64,000 bases of DNA from CADEFX01 sp963806735 (GTDB lineage Bacteria; Pseudomonadota; Alphaproteobacteria; Rhizobiales; Hyphomicrobiaceae): positions 1-64,000 of the forward strand of contig CAWEBE010000039.1 of the NCBI GenBank assembly GCA_963806735.1, read 5' to 3'. Shown in pieces: positions 48,868 to 56,450 of this stretch (the first letter of the stretch is position 1; each line of letters starts with the position of its first letter). The position numbers and the translations under genes are program-made. The notes under the pieces are model-generated. The model saw nothing but the letters and a program-made list of their open reading frames with translations, was not told the origin of the DNA and did no database searches.

Positions 48868-50763
48868 TCACGCAATCGCCGGACGTACTGGTAAGCGTTC
48901 GGACTGGCTAGGATCGACCTGCAGACGCTGCATGCTCTCCCGCACGCAGATCCGCAACGCCTCAGTCAATGACGCCGCCGCGAAATGCGCGCCCACCGCA
49001 ACCCGCCAATCTTCGATTTTCTCTTTTTCATCCTCCCCGAGCATCCAGAAGCCAGCCAGAAGCTTGGCGCCGGGCATCACACGTTTGAGACGACGAACCA
49101 GATATCGCACATGCGCCGGCTTCGAGGCGGTGCCGAAATACGAGAGGCACACGAGGGGTGCATCGACCGTATCCAGCTTGAAACCCTTGGCACTCGCCAC
49201 GTCTGCAAACGGCTGCACCCACGCGTCGATGCCATGGTTTTTCAAGAGCTGGGCAAGCATGGTACAGGCGGCCTCGTCCAATGCGCTTCGACTGGCGATG
49301 CATAGGACTGGATAGGGCACGAGCCATTCGTCTGGCATGCTGCCCTTGGAGGCAATAGGGATGCTCGTTGATGCGATCCCTTCCGGGGTCACGTCAGTGT
49401 AGTCGTCCAGGTCGTCCACGATCTCCTCGATCGTGTCGCGAATTTCGAGTTGCTTCTCGCGCTCCAGCTTACCTTGCGCAGCGTCCGATTGTGCCCGCGC
49501 CAGCGCCCGCATCGGCACGGCATCGTAGTAGGCAGAAAGTGTCTGCTCCTTCAGCGCCTGCTCAGCCTGATCGGCCGCCTCTGTCGCATCGCCCGCCAGG
49601 AGGCGCTGATAGAAGCGCTCCTCGGGCTCTAGTGCGGGCTCGTCACCCAGTATGACCTCAACAAATTGCAGGGCCTCGATGTGCCTGCCCAACACGACAA
49701 GGCATACGGTCAGCGGGGTCGCCAGCAGAAGCCCAATCGGCCCCCACAAGACCGTCCAGAATAGCGTCGACACCACCACGGCTATCGGCGAGAGCCCGGT
49801 GTGGTGCCCGTAGAGGACAGGCTCAATAACGTGGCCGGCGAGCGGCTCCGACACAATGAACAAGGCTGCAGTCGCGAGCACCATGGACCAGCCGGGATCT
49901 ACGGCGGCAGCCAGCACAATGGGAAAGAACGCTGCAATGAAGGACCCCACGAACGGCACAAAACGCATGAGGCCCGCCAAGATGCCCCAGAGCACAGCAT
50001 TGGGCACACCAATGAGCCACAGGCCCACGCCGATGACGCAACCAAATCCCGCATTCAGCACCGTCTGCATGAGAAAGAAGCGGCTGAGGCGGACTGCTGC
50101 GTCATCCAGAGCCGCCGTGGTGCGTTGCAGATCGGCAGTTCCCGCCAGCCGAAGAAAGCGGTCACGAAGGTCTTCCCTTTGCAGCAGAAGAAAGACGAGG
50201 AAGAGAACGGTTAGTGCACTGGTCGCCAAGGGCGACAAGAGTGGACGCACCAAGTTAGCGATGGCTTCCAGGCCTCTTAGTTCAGGTTGCCGCACCTCCA
50301 CCGGAATCGGCTTTTGTCCCGATGGTGCGCCGGCCGGGGCCTGCTTGGTGATTTCTTCCTGCAAGTCGCGCAGGGTGTCGCCGGCTCGATCCAAGGCGCC
50401 GGATGTAAACGACGTGCCGCTCAGCGCGCGCACCTTGGCGCGCAGATTGCTCTCGTACTTTGGCAGCTCCTCAGCAAGTTGGGTGATCTGCACCGCAATC
50501 GTGGAGCCCAATGCCGCAATCACACCTATCGCAATCAGAACAGTGAGGACGACCGACGGGGCGCGCCACAGCCCCCAGTTTCGTAAGAGGCGGATGAGCG
50601 GCGCCAGAATAAAGGCGAGCAGGCCAGCGATCACGAGCGGCTCGAGGATGGCCCGGCCGACGTAGAGGAAAAGTAAGATGAGAGCGGCGACGATCAGCCC
50701 GCTTGCAAGTTTGGAAATATTGCCTTGGCGTGGCCCCCGGAGCGCGAAATGCCTCGCCGCCAT
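48868..50763 (-). CDS. AI-2E family transporter with extra C-terminal domain
   Basis: 631 residues. The first ~370 form the AI-2E (PerM/YdiK) fold, about eight helices: LASGLIVAALILLFLYVGRA, LEPLVIAGLLAFILAPLIRL, LTVLFLVFLLLQREDL, RFVPFVGSFIAAFFPIVLAA, GPIGLLLATPLTVCLVVL. It is followed by a helical linker (EPALEPEERFYQRLL) and a ~140-residue soluble domain from about 475 (PDEWLVPYPVLCIASRSALD, PLVCLSYFGTASKPAHVRYL) with a Rossmann-like alternation. The substrate is unknown; the extra domain may be regulatory. Confidence 0.85.
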   Translation of the reverse strand: MAARHFALRGPRQGNISKLASGLIVAALILLFLYVGRAILEPLVIAGLLAFILAPLIRLLRNWGLWRAPSVVLTVLIAIGVIAALGSTIAVQITQLAEELPKYESNLRAKVRALSGTSFTSGALDRAGDTLRDLQEEITKQAPAGAPSGQKPIPVEVRQPELRGLEAIANLVRPLLSPLATSALTVLFLVFLLLQREDLRDRFLRLAGTADLQRTTAALDDAAVRLSRFFLMQTVLNAGFGCVIGVGLWLIGVPNAVLWGILAGLMRFVPFVGSFIAAFFPIVLAAAVDPGWSMVLATAALFIVSEPLAGHVIEPVLYGHHTGLSPIAVVVSTLFWTVLWGPIGLLLATPLTVCLVVLGRHIEALQFVEVILGDEPALEPEERFYQRLLAGDATEAADQAEQALKEQTLSAYYDAVPMRALARAQSDAAQGKLEREKQLEIRDTIEEIVDDLDDYTDVTPEGIASTSIPIASKGSMPDEWLVPYPVLCIASRSALDEAACTMLAQLLKNHGIDAWVQPFADVASAKGFKLDTVDAPLVCLSYFGTASKPAHVRYLVRRLKRVMPGAKLLAGFWMLGEDEKEKIEDWRVAVGAHFAAASLTEALRICVRESMQRLQVDPSQSERLPVRPAIA

Positions 50764-50800
50764 GACGCGCCTTCCTTCCTGGCAGCCCTGAAAAAGACGA

Positions 50801-50827
50801 CCGCCGGGATGGGCTCCACCCCGGCGG
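50801..50827 (-). terminator. Rho-independent terminator of csbD
   Basis: Stem CCGCCGGG (50801-50808) / CCCGGCGG (50820-50827). On the minus strand the hairpin is followed by a T-rich run (TCTTTTTC). It lies 22 nt downstream of the csbD stop. Confidence 0.75.
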
Positions 50828-50848
50828 CTACGTCACGTCGGCGCTCGT

Positions 50849-51049
50849 TCAGGGCAACCGCTTGAACCAATCGTCGACCTCGTTCCGGGTCTGATCCTTC
50901 GCGTAGCCATAGCGCTGCTGAATCTTGCCTTCGAGCTGATCGCGCTTGCCGTTGATCTCGGTCAAATCATCATCGGTGAGCTTGCCCCACTGCTCCTTGA
51001 CCTTGCCGGTGAACTGTTTCCAGTTACCCTCAATGCGATTCCAATCCAT
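50849..51049 (-). CDS. csbD: CsbD family stress protein
   Basis: 66 residues: MDWNRIEGNWKQFTGKVKEQ, WGKLTDDDLTEINGKRDQLE, GKIQQRYGYAKDQTRNEVDD, WFKRLP. Complete CsbD domain without a membrane anchor, unlike the fusion at 12419. Small, hydrophilic, helical; in B. subtilis and many proteobacteria induced by general stress. The start at 51049 is fixed by the family start MDWNRIEG. Confidence 0.93.
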   Translation of the reverse strand: MDWNRIEGNWKQFTGKVKEQWGKLTDDDLTEINGKRDQLEGKIQQRYGYAKDQTRNEVDDWFKRLP

Positions 51050-51099
51050 TAATACATACTCCGTGTTGGTCCTGAGCCTGATGGTGAGGCTTGATATCA

Positions 51100-51124
51100 A
51101 ACGCCCACGGGCGCTAGGTGTTGC
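51100..51124 (-). promoter_or_regulatory. EcfG-type promoter of csbD
   Basis: Minus strand GCAAC (51120-51124), 16 nt, CGTT (51100-51103), 50 nt before ATG 51049. One mismatch in the -35. Confidence 0.48.
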
Positions 51125-51164
51125 AGCGGACTGTTCACTTTAGCGCCGGGCATGGCGCCGAGGG

Positions 51165-51470
51165 CTAACTCTGCTTCTTCCAAAGCGCCCCGAGTGCGAA
51201 CGCCAGTCCGGCCGCCACCACCAATGTCGCAATTGGCTGTTCGCGCAGCGATTTTTCTACGTAGGGTTTGAAATTCTTTGCTGCTTCCTGGGCCTTGTCG
51301 CTGCAGGCGCGCGCCTGGTCTCCCAAGCTGTCGATCATTTCCTCGGCTTTTTCGGTAATTGCCCCAAGCCGATCGTTGGCGCTTTCGACCATTCCCTCAA
51401 CCCGATCCTTCGCTGGCGCCTTGGCCGACGTGGAGTAGTCGAGGGGGTAATCCGCTTTCTGGTAAGTCAT
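51165..51470 (-). CDS. DUF883/ElaB-like membrane-anchored protein
   Basis: 101 residues: helical rod (AKDRVEGMVESANDRLGAIT, EKAEEMIDSLGDQARACSDK, AQEAAKNFKPYVEKSLREQP) and the anchor IATLVVAAGLAFALGALWKK. Same layout as the protein at 13598-13864. GGAG before ATG 51470. The anchor and final LWKK suggest a ribosome or membrane docking role known for the ElaB/YqjD group. Confidence 0.85.
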   Translation of the reverse strand: MTYQKADYPLDYSTSAKAPAKDRVEGMVESANDRLGAITEKAEEMIDSLGDQARACSDKAQEAAKNFKPYVEKSLREQPIATLVVAAGLAFALGALWKKQS

Positions 51471-51499
51471 TGACTGCTCCTGTTGCGGCAGGCTCACAC

Positions 51500-51524
51500 A
51501 ACGCCCCAGATCGCACTTGGTTCA
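51500..51524 (-). promoter_or_regulatory. EcfG-type promoter
   Basis: Minus strand TGAAC (51520-51524), 16 nt, CGTT (51500-51503), 29 nt before ATG 51470. One mismatch in the -35. Confidence 0.45.
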
Positions 51525-51648
51525 GATTTCAACCATGGTCATGCACCAGGTGATTGGCCTGAGGCCAAGGGTTTTCAAACTCGGCTGTCCCCGTCAGCCG
51601 ACCAGCAGCGTTGTTTTCCGCGTCCAAAGATAGAATTCGAACAGGAGA

Positions 51649-51677
51649 AGCCGCTCGCACCGAGCGGCTTTCCTCTT
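51649..51677 (+). terminator. Orphan terminator-like hairpin
   Basis: AGCCGCTCG (51649-51657) / CGAGCGGCT (51661-51669), loop CAC, then TTCCTCTT. No + strand gene ends before it; it could end a small RNA starting near 51530. Confidence 0.5.
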
Positions 51678-51815
51678 GTGTGCGCCGCCACGCACTTGCG
51701 TTGTGTGCGGACCGATGACGTTTCCCGTTGCGCTAGTCATCTCGGATGAGGCCGGCCGATGGCGAGGCCAAACTGGAAGAGGTGTTCAGGTATCTCAAGT
51801 CCAAGGAGGCCAGTT

Positions 51816-52166
51816 ATGAAGTGGTTGCAAAGCGCGTCGATAGCTGTGTTGCCATGGTTGGCTTTGACCGTGTCACTCAGTGCGCAGACGGGCGATCCAG
51901 GGCTAGAACTCGCGTTCATGTCCGTTACGACCAGCGTGACCCTGCTCAATGAAGGCGGGAAATACGTAGCTGTGGATCTGAAACATATCCCCGAAGGTGG
52001 CCAATACCGCATGGATAAGGACGCGACGATTGCCCGCGTGGGACCGGGAGCGGCCCCTGGAACGACCCGGGTGCGTTATGCTGCCGCCCAATTGAGTCCG
52101 GGCGGATGCCCGTTCATGACCACATTCGATCTGCCTGACACCGAGTATGCCAAGGCGTGCGGCTAA
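51816..52166 (+). CDS. Small secreted protein
   Basis: 116 residues: signal peptide (MKWLQSASIAVLPWLALTVS then LSAQ), mature part ELAFMSVTTSVTLLNEGGKY, DLKHIPEGGQYRMDKDATIA, CPFMTTFDLPDTEYAKACG, with two cysteines close to the end. AAGGAGG nine nt before ATG 51816. Not a named family. It overlaps a SET-domain piece at its end. Confidence 0.68.
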   Translation: MKWLQSASIAVLPWLALTVSLSAQTGDPGLELAFMSVTTSVTLLNEGGKYVAVDLKHIPEGGQYRMDKDATIARVGPGAAPGTTRVRYAAAQLSPGGCPFMTTFDLPDTEYAKACG

Positions 52167-52182
52167 AGGCGCCACGGCCATC

Positions 52183-52404
52183 ATGGAGCTAGGGGTCAAT
52201 AAGAACATTGACGGCTTCGACAAAGGCAACGGCGCGGCACTCATCAATCACAGTCGGGCAAACCCCAACTGTTTCTTGCTGCGTCAGAAGGAGAAGGTGT
52301 GGCTGGTGGCAGGAATAGAGGGCATCAAGGCCGGCGAGGAGCTGACCTTTGACTACGGCAGCGATTATTTTCCTCGAAGGGCACGTGGTCAGAGGGCCAA
52401 GTAG
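52183..52404 (+). pseudogene. SET-domain fragment
   Basis: The frame (also open upstream to 52147) encodes ALINHSRANPNCFLLRQKEK, VWLVAGIEGIKAGEELTFDY and GSDYF. NHSxxPNC and GEELTxDYG are the cofactor and catalytic motifs of SET-domain lysine methyltransferases, but the N-terminal G-x-G and surrounding strands are missing. About 74 residues remain of a ~130-residue domain. It could be a remnant or a minimal catalytic piece. Confidence 0.65.
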
Positions 52405-52727
52405 GCGAGCCGGTCAGCTTCAACTGAATGTCGGCCATCAGGCCTGTCGCTCATTCTGCGCAAGGGCGACGCTCCCGCCACCTGCTGCTTGGGTTGCCGA
52501 GTAGGAACGCATCCAAAGCGGTGACACTGGGGCTCAGGGTGCGCTGAAAACGGAGGCTGTGCGCGCGGAGATGAAGTGATTCCATCCATGGCGGCAGGCT
52601 CCGCGCTACAGAGCTGCGCACACTGGGAAGGCGCGCGCGTTGCGCCTGTGAGCTACATCACCCAAGATTTGCTTAGCAGAAGCCGCAAGAATTCGCGAAT
52701 GTGTGCTCGATCTTGGGCGATAGTTTT
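52405..52727. other. Intergenic with a copy of a YihY gene end
   Basis: Bases 52538-52579 repeat the last 14 codons of the YihY gene at 44418 (GALKTEAVRAEMK here, GELKTEVARAEVK there, followed by a stop). Nothing else recognised. Confidence 0.55.
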
Positions 52728-53315
52728 TCAGGCCGCCTTGCGACCATTCCGTTTCTGACGCCGCGCGATATTGCTGCGCTTTCCCCCTCTCTGCCCTGAC
52801 TTGGCTCGCTTGCCTCCCGCCATGGCATTGACGCGGCCTTCTGCAATCCGGTTGAGCTTTTGGTCCGCCGCCTTCTCTTCCTCAAGATTTGCTTCGAGGA
52901 TATCGGCGAAATCGTTTCGGCCCAATTCGCGCGCCCAGGCGATGAGCGCACCGTAGCGCGTGATCTCGTAGTGCTCGACGGCCTGGGCCGATGAGATGAT
53001 AGCGGCATCGAGGACCTTCTTGTCGCTAATCTCGCCGACAAGGTCCTCGCTCTCACTAATAAGGCCGTTGATGCCTGGGCATCGGGTGCCTTTGGGCTTC
53101 TCCTCGCGCATCTCAAAAATCTGCGCGAGCCGCTGCACCTGCCCTTCGGTCTCTTTGAGATGATCCTTCAAACCCTTCTTGAGCTGAGGGTTCGTTGCAC
53201 TTTCGATCAGCTCAGGCAGCGCTTTCAGGATCTGATTTTCGGCGTAATAGATATCCTTGAGGCCATGCTCGAACAGCTCTTCCAGCGTGCTGATCTCTTT
53301 CGAAAACAGTCCCAT
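52728..53315 (-). CDS. YciE/YciF ferritin-like protein (DUF892), copy 4
   Basis: 195 residues. Motifs: LEELFEHGLKDIYYAENQIL, LKETEGQVQRLAQIFEMREE, AAIISSAQAVEHYEITRYGA, EANLEEEKAADQKLNRIAEG. It carries a ~30-residue Lys/Arg-rich tail (AGGKRAKSGQRGGKRSNIA) that may bind nucleic acid. Starts 10 nt after the stop of the FAD-Rieske gene, so same transcript. An ATG at 53324 is also in frame. Confidence 0.9.
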   Translation of the reverse strand: MGLFSKEISTLEELFEHGLKDIYYAENQILKALPELIESATNPQLKKGLKDHLKETEGQVQRLAQIFEMREEKPKGTRCPGINGLISESEDLVGEISDKKVLDAAIISSAQAVEHYEITRYGALIAWARELGRNDFADILEANLEEEKAADQKLNRIAEGRVNAMAGGKRAKSGQRGGKRSNIARRQKRNGRKAA

Positions 53316-53324
53316 GTCATCCAC

Positions 53325-54848
53325 CTATGGCTCGATCTCTTCTAGTGGCGAAAATGCTGGCCCGTTCAGCGCCGTGCCGTCGGGCGCGAACTGCGAGCCG
53401 TGGCAGGGGCAGTCCCAGCAGCGCTCGAAACTGTTCCAGTGCAGATGGCACCCCAAGTGCGAGCACGCAGCAGAGCGCAGGAACAGCTTGCCCTTCTCGT
53501 CGCGGTAGGCGGCGACCTTGCTGAGGCCCTTGCGGACAATGGCTCCTTGCCCCGGCTTGAGCTCGTCATAGGAGCTGAGTTCGCCCGGCGCGACGTACTG
53601 AGCAAAGTTCTTGGCTGTGGTCAGGTTCTCGCTCAAGAACGTGCCGGCCGCCTTCACCGGCTTGCGCGAGGGATCGTACACCTCCTCCCATACGCTTTCA
53701 CCCTTGAGGATAAGGTCGCTGATCAGCATGCCGGCGACCGCCCCATGGGTAATGCCCTGGCCGGAATTGCCGGTGACGATGAAGGTGCGCTTCTCGCCGG
53801 GATTGCGGCCGATGAAGGCGCAGTAATCGATGGTATCCTGGATCTGGCCGGACCAGCGGTGCAGCTCCCTGCCAAGATCCGGGAGCAAATTGCGCATCCA
53901 GGCCTCGAGTGCAAGAAAGCGGGCGTCGGCATCGTCGGCCTCGCCCGACTTGTGGTCGGCGCCGCCCACGATCAAAATGTCGTTCTTGCTGCCCCGCCCG
54001 GGCTGCAGGCGTACGTAGTGGTAAGCCTCCAGCGTATCCCAATAGAGGCCATCGGGCAGCGCGCCTTTGGGGAGCGCAAACGCCATCGCATAAGTGCGGT
54101 AGGGCGCCTGCTTGGTATGGATGGCGTATTTGTCGTTGATCGGCGCATTGGTGGCGACCACAGCGTGGAGTGCCTTTACCTTGTGCTTGCCGACTTTCAC
54201 CTCCACGCCATTTTCATCCTCTTCCACGTGTTCGACCGTGGTCTCTGCATAAAAGCGGCCGCCGGCCTTGCGGATGGCGCCGGCAAGCCCTGCCAGATAT
54301 TTGAGAGGATGGAACGTGGCCTGGTTTGGATAGCGCAGAGAAGCCGTCTTTTCATAGGTTCGGAAGGGCACGCCTGTCTCGCGCGCGATCGGCATGCCGA
54401 CCTTCTTGGTCGCCTCGAACTCCTGGTCGATGATGCCGGGATCTGTGCCTGGCGCATGAAAGAGATGGCCATCGAGCCGCCGGAAGTCGCAGTCGATGCC
54501 GAGGTCCTTCACGTTGCCTTCGATGCAGTCGATGGAGGCGGCCTGGCTTTGATACCAGAGCTTGGCCGTCTCCTCGCCACGGCGGCTGATCAGCTGGTGG
54601 AACCCGTCATCGCACTGCGCCGTCAAATGCGCCGTGGTGCGGGACGTCATGCCCTTGCCGATCGGGCCGCGGTCAATGATCACGACGTCCTTTCCGGCCT
54701 TGGCCAGCTCGTAGGCGACCGACATGCCGGCAATGCCTGAGCCGACGACCACGACATCGGCTTTCTCGCTGCGATTGAGGGCCGGTGCATCATCGACCAC
54801 CTTCTTGCTCATCCACAGCGAGGTGCTCTTTTCGCTACTGACATTCAT
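53325..54848 (-). CDS. FAD-dependent oxidoreductase with Rieske [2Fe-2S] domain
   Basis: 507 residues. FAD-binding Rossmann motif near residues 33-45 (VVVVGSGIAGMSVAYELAKA), then a DAO-type oxidoreductase body, and at the end a Rieske cluster site CSHLGCHL and CPCHGSQF (Cys-x-His and Cys-x2-His ligands). The known architecture (DadA-like flavoprotein plus C-terminal Rieske) is found in soluble oxidoreductases with an unknown acceptor. It is coupled by ATGA overlap to the upstream small gene and followed by DUF892. Confidence 0.88.
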   Translation of the reverse strand: MNVSSEKSTSLWMSKKVVDDAPALNRSEKADVVVVGSGIAGMSVAYELAKAGKDVVIIDRGPIGKGMTSRTTAHLTAQCDDGFHQLISRRGEETAKLWYQSQAASIDCIEGNVKDLGIDCDFRRLDGHLFHAPGTDPGIIDQEFEATKKVGMPIARETGVPFRTYEKTASLRYPNQATFHPLKYLAGLAGAIRKAGGRFYAETTVEHVEEDENGVEVKVGKHKVKALHAVVATNAPINDKYAIHTKQAPYRTYAMAFALPKGALPDGLYWDTLEAYHYVRLQPGRGSKNDILIVGGADHKSGEADDADARFLALEAWMRNLLPDLGRELHRWSGQIQDTIDYCAFIGRNPGEKRTFIVTGNSGQGITHGAVAGMLISDLILKGESVWEEVYDPSRKPVKAAGTFLSENLTTAKNFAQYVAPGELSSYDELKPGQGAIVRKGLSKVAAYRDEKGKLFLRSAACSHLGCHLHWNSFERCWDCPCHGSQFAPDGTALNGPAFSPLEEIEP

Positions 54849-55051
54849 GCCGCGATCTCCGGGCCGGGTGGCGGGCGCTTCTCTTTGGCCACCGCGCGCG
54901 TCTGAAGGCGCAGCAATTCTGTGCTGACGTCGCTTGAGGCGCGGGCGGCGCGTGCAAGGTGCACGGCCCGGCTCGTAATTCCGTCGTCCTCCAACTCGCG
55001 TTGCAAAATCTTGAGGCTTGGAAGAGGTTCAGGACGGTCGCGCGGCGTCAT
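54845..55051 (-). CDS. Small protein coupled to the oxidoreductase
   Basis: 68 residues: MTPRDRPEPLPSLKILQREL, EDDGITSRAVHLARAARASS, DVSTELLRLQTRAVAKEKRP. Arg-rich, helical, soluble. Its stop overlaps the next start (ATGA), so it is translated with the flavoprotein. It is the first gene behind an exact EcfG promoter. Function unknown. Confidence 0.6.
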   Translation of the reverse strand: MTPRDRPEPLPSLKILQRELEDDGITSRAVHLARAARASSDVSTELLRLQTRAVAKEKRPPPGPEIAA

Positions 55052-55076
55052 GCAAAGTCCTTGGCTGGCTTTGCGC

Positions 55077-55102
55077 AACGGCAGCAGCTGCACTTTGGTT
55101 CC
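55077..55102 (-). promoter_or_regulatory. EcfG-type promoter of the FAD-Rieske operon
   Basis: Minus strand GGAAC (55098-55102), 17 nt, CGTT (55077-55080), 25 nt before ATG 55051. Exact consensus. Confidence 0.65.
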
Positions 55103-55247
55103 GGCTCCAAGGCTTGGTCTTCATGTCGGGCTACGGCTGTCCCATGCCTCGCCGCCTGCCTCCTACCTCTCGCCTGCACTAGGTCGGGCTAAAGCCCTGA
55201 AGCGGGGGGCAACCGGCGCTGGCCATCATCCTTCCCCTGCTGAAAGC

Positions 55248-55273
55248 GGAACTTGAAAGCACGGCAGCCAGTT
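55248..55273 (+). promoter_or_regulatory. EcfG-type promoter of sodC
   Basis: GGAAC (55248-55252), 17 nt, AGTT (55270-55273), 28 nt before ATG 55302. Confidence 0.42.
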
Positions 55274-55301
55274 CTCAGGGGCAGCCAAGCGAGGTTTACA
55301 C

Positions 55302-55833
55302 ATGACCAGACCGGTACGCCTTCTCGCCGCTTCGGCAGCGGCGCTGCTGCTCGCCACGGGCATTGCGATCGCCCAGCAGCTGACCGTCGATCTCAACCGC
55401 ATCTCGGACAGCGGGGTCGGAGACTAAGATAGGCACAGTGGTGATTTCAGAGGGCAGCGGCGGCGTCTCTTTCAAGGTCGCCGTCACGGACGTACCCAAA
55501 GGTCTCCGCGGTTTTCACGTCCACGAGAAGGGCGACTGCAGCCCTGCGATGAAGGACGGCAAGATGACAGCCGGCATTGCGGCTGGGCAGCATTACGACC
55601 CCGAGGCCAAGAAATCGCATAAAGGACCCCACGGCGCCGGCCACAAAGGTGATCTACCGCTGCTGGACGCGTCCGAGACAGGCATCAGCCAGACCGTGAC
55701 CGCGCGGCGCCTCAAGCTCAGTGATGTCAGGGGTAAGGCGCTCGTGATCCACGAGGGCGGCGACACCTACTCGGATCAACCAGAGAGCGGCGGCGGCAAA
55801 GGTCGGATCGCCTGCGGCGTTGTGCCGAACTAG
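55302..55833 (+). pseudogene. sodC: Cu/Zn superoxide dismutase, frameshifted after signal peptide
   Basis: The ATG at 55302 starts a signal peptide (RLLAASAAALLLATGIAIAQ) and the first strand (LTVDLNRISDSGVG), then a stop appears because one base is displaced near 55423-55432. In the next frame the dismutase continues intact: IGTVVISEGSGGVSFKVAVT, FHVHEKGDC (Cu ligands), HYDPEA, GPHGAGHKGDLP (Zn loop), IHEGGDTYSDQP and RIACGV. All metal ligands are present. It is probably a recent loss or a sequencing error. A fragment of it lies at 3804-3860. Confidence 0.82.
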
Positions 55834-55852
55834 CTAGCCAAAGGAGGTTGAA

Positions 55853-56074
55853 ATGGTGCGTGGCGTCAGCACGGGCGGCAACAAGAAGACCCTGGGCAAG
55901 ATGAAAGAGGTCATCGACAGAGCGATCGAGGAAAAGAAGAACGAGCCAATCGGCACGAAGGAGGCAGAAGAAAAGGTTGCTGCCGATTTGCACAAGGCCG
56001 CGAAAGAGGACACCGGCAGGGAGAAAAGGTCCGCAAAGCGGCGCGATCGGCACGCTTCTCAAAACCGCCGTTAG
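55853..56074 (+). CDS. Small basic protein
   Basis: 73 residues, Lys/Arg/Glu-rich, helical: MVRGVSTGGNKKTLGKMKEV, IDRAIEEKKNEPIGTKEAEE, KVAADLHKAAKEDTGREKRS. AAAGGAGG seven nt before ATG 55853 is a strong ribosome-binding site. It could bind nucleic acid; not recognised. 20 nt after sodC. Confidence 0.65.
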   Translation: MVRGVSTGGNKKTLGKMKEVIDRAIEEKKNEPIGTKEAEEKVAADLHKAAKEDTGREKRSAKRRDRHASQNRR

Positions 56075-56209
56075 CGATTGGTTCCGGCACCGCAGCGCGC
56101 GGCTCGCCGCTGCCTGCTGTTCCGCGTTTTGCGGTGGCCTGCGTCTCACCGTGACGGCGATGGGCCCTTTTTTCGGTGCTGACGCGGCTTGCAAAGCCTT
56201 GACCGGATA
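56047..56209 (+). pseudogene. YihY gene N-terminal relic
   Basis: Overlaps the end of the previous gene in another frame: IGTLLKTAVSDWFRHRSARL, AAACCSAFCGGLRLTVTAMG, PFFGADAACKALTG, which parallels the start of the YihY gene at 46007-46832 (ANDWVRHHDARLGAALAYYS ... GADAVREGLTG). No further YihY sequence follows. Decayed. Confidence 0.65.
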
Positions 56210-56450
56210 ATTCCGCAGCCTACCGCCCCGAAAATCCAGCCGTCGAAGAGATGCGCGACGCCAAGCGTCGCAATCCGGCCCCGCTTATTCCCGCTGATGC
56301 TCGATTCTGATCGCAGGTCCATTCAAGTTCGTTGCGCTCGCACTGACACGCGGCGCGGCAGCGAGAACCTCTACAACGGGACTGCATGTCACCCACTCCT
56401 TCTGCAACGACCCCGGCGCGCACCGTGCCAGTCGCGTCAATGATGCGGAG
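56210..56450. other. Intergenic, no gene seen
   Basis: No motif recognised between the YihY relic and the ADH gene. Confidence 0.4.

Noticed and set aside
53400..54740. 446-codon plus-strand frame opposite the FAD-Rieske gene
   Set aside because: It is a reverse-strand shadow of a high-GC gene; the minus strand has FAD and Rieske motifs.
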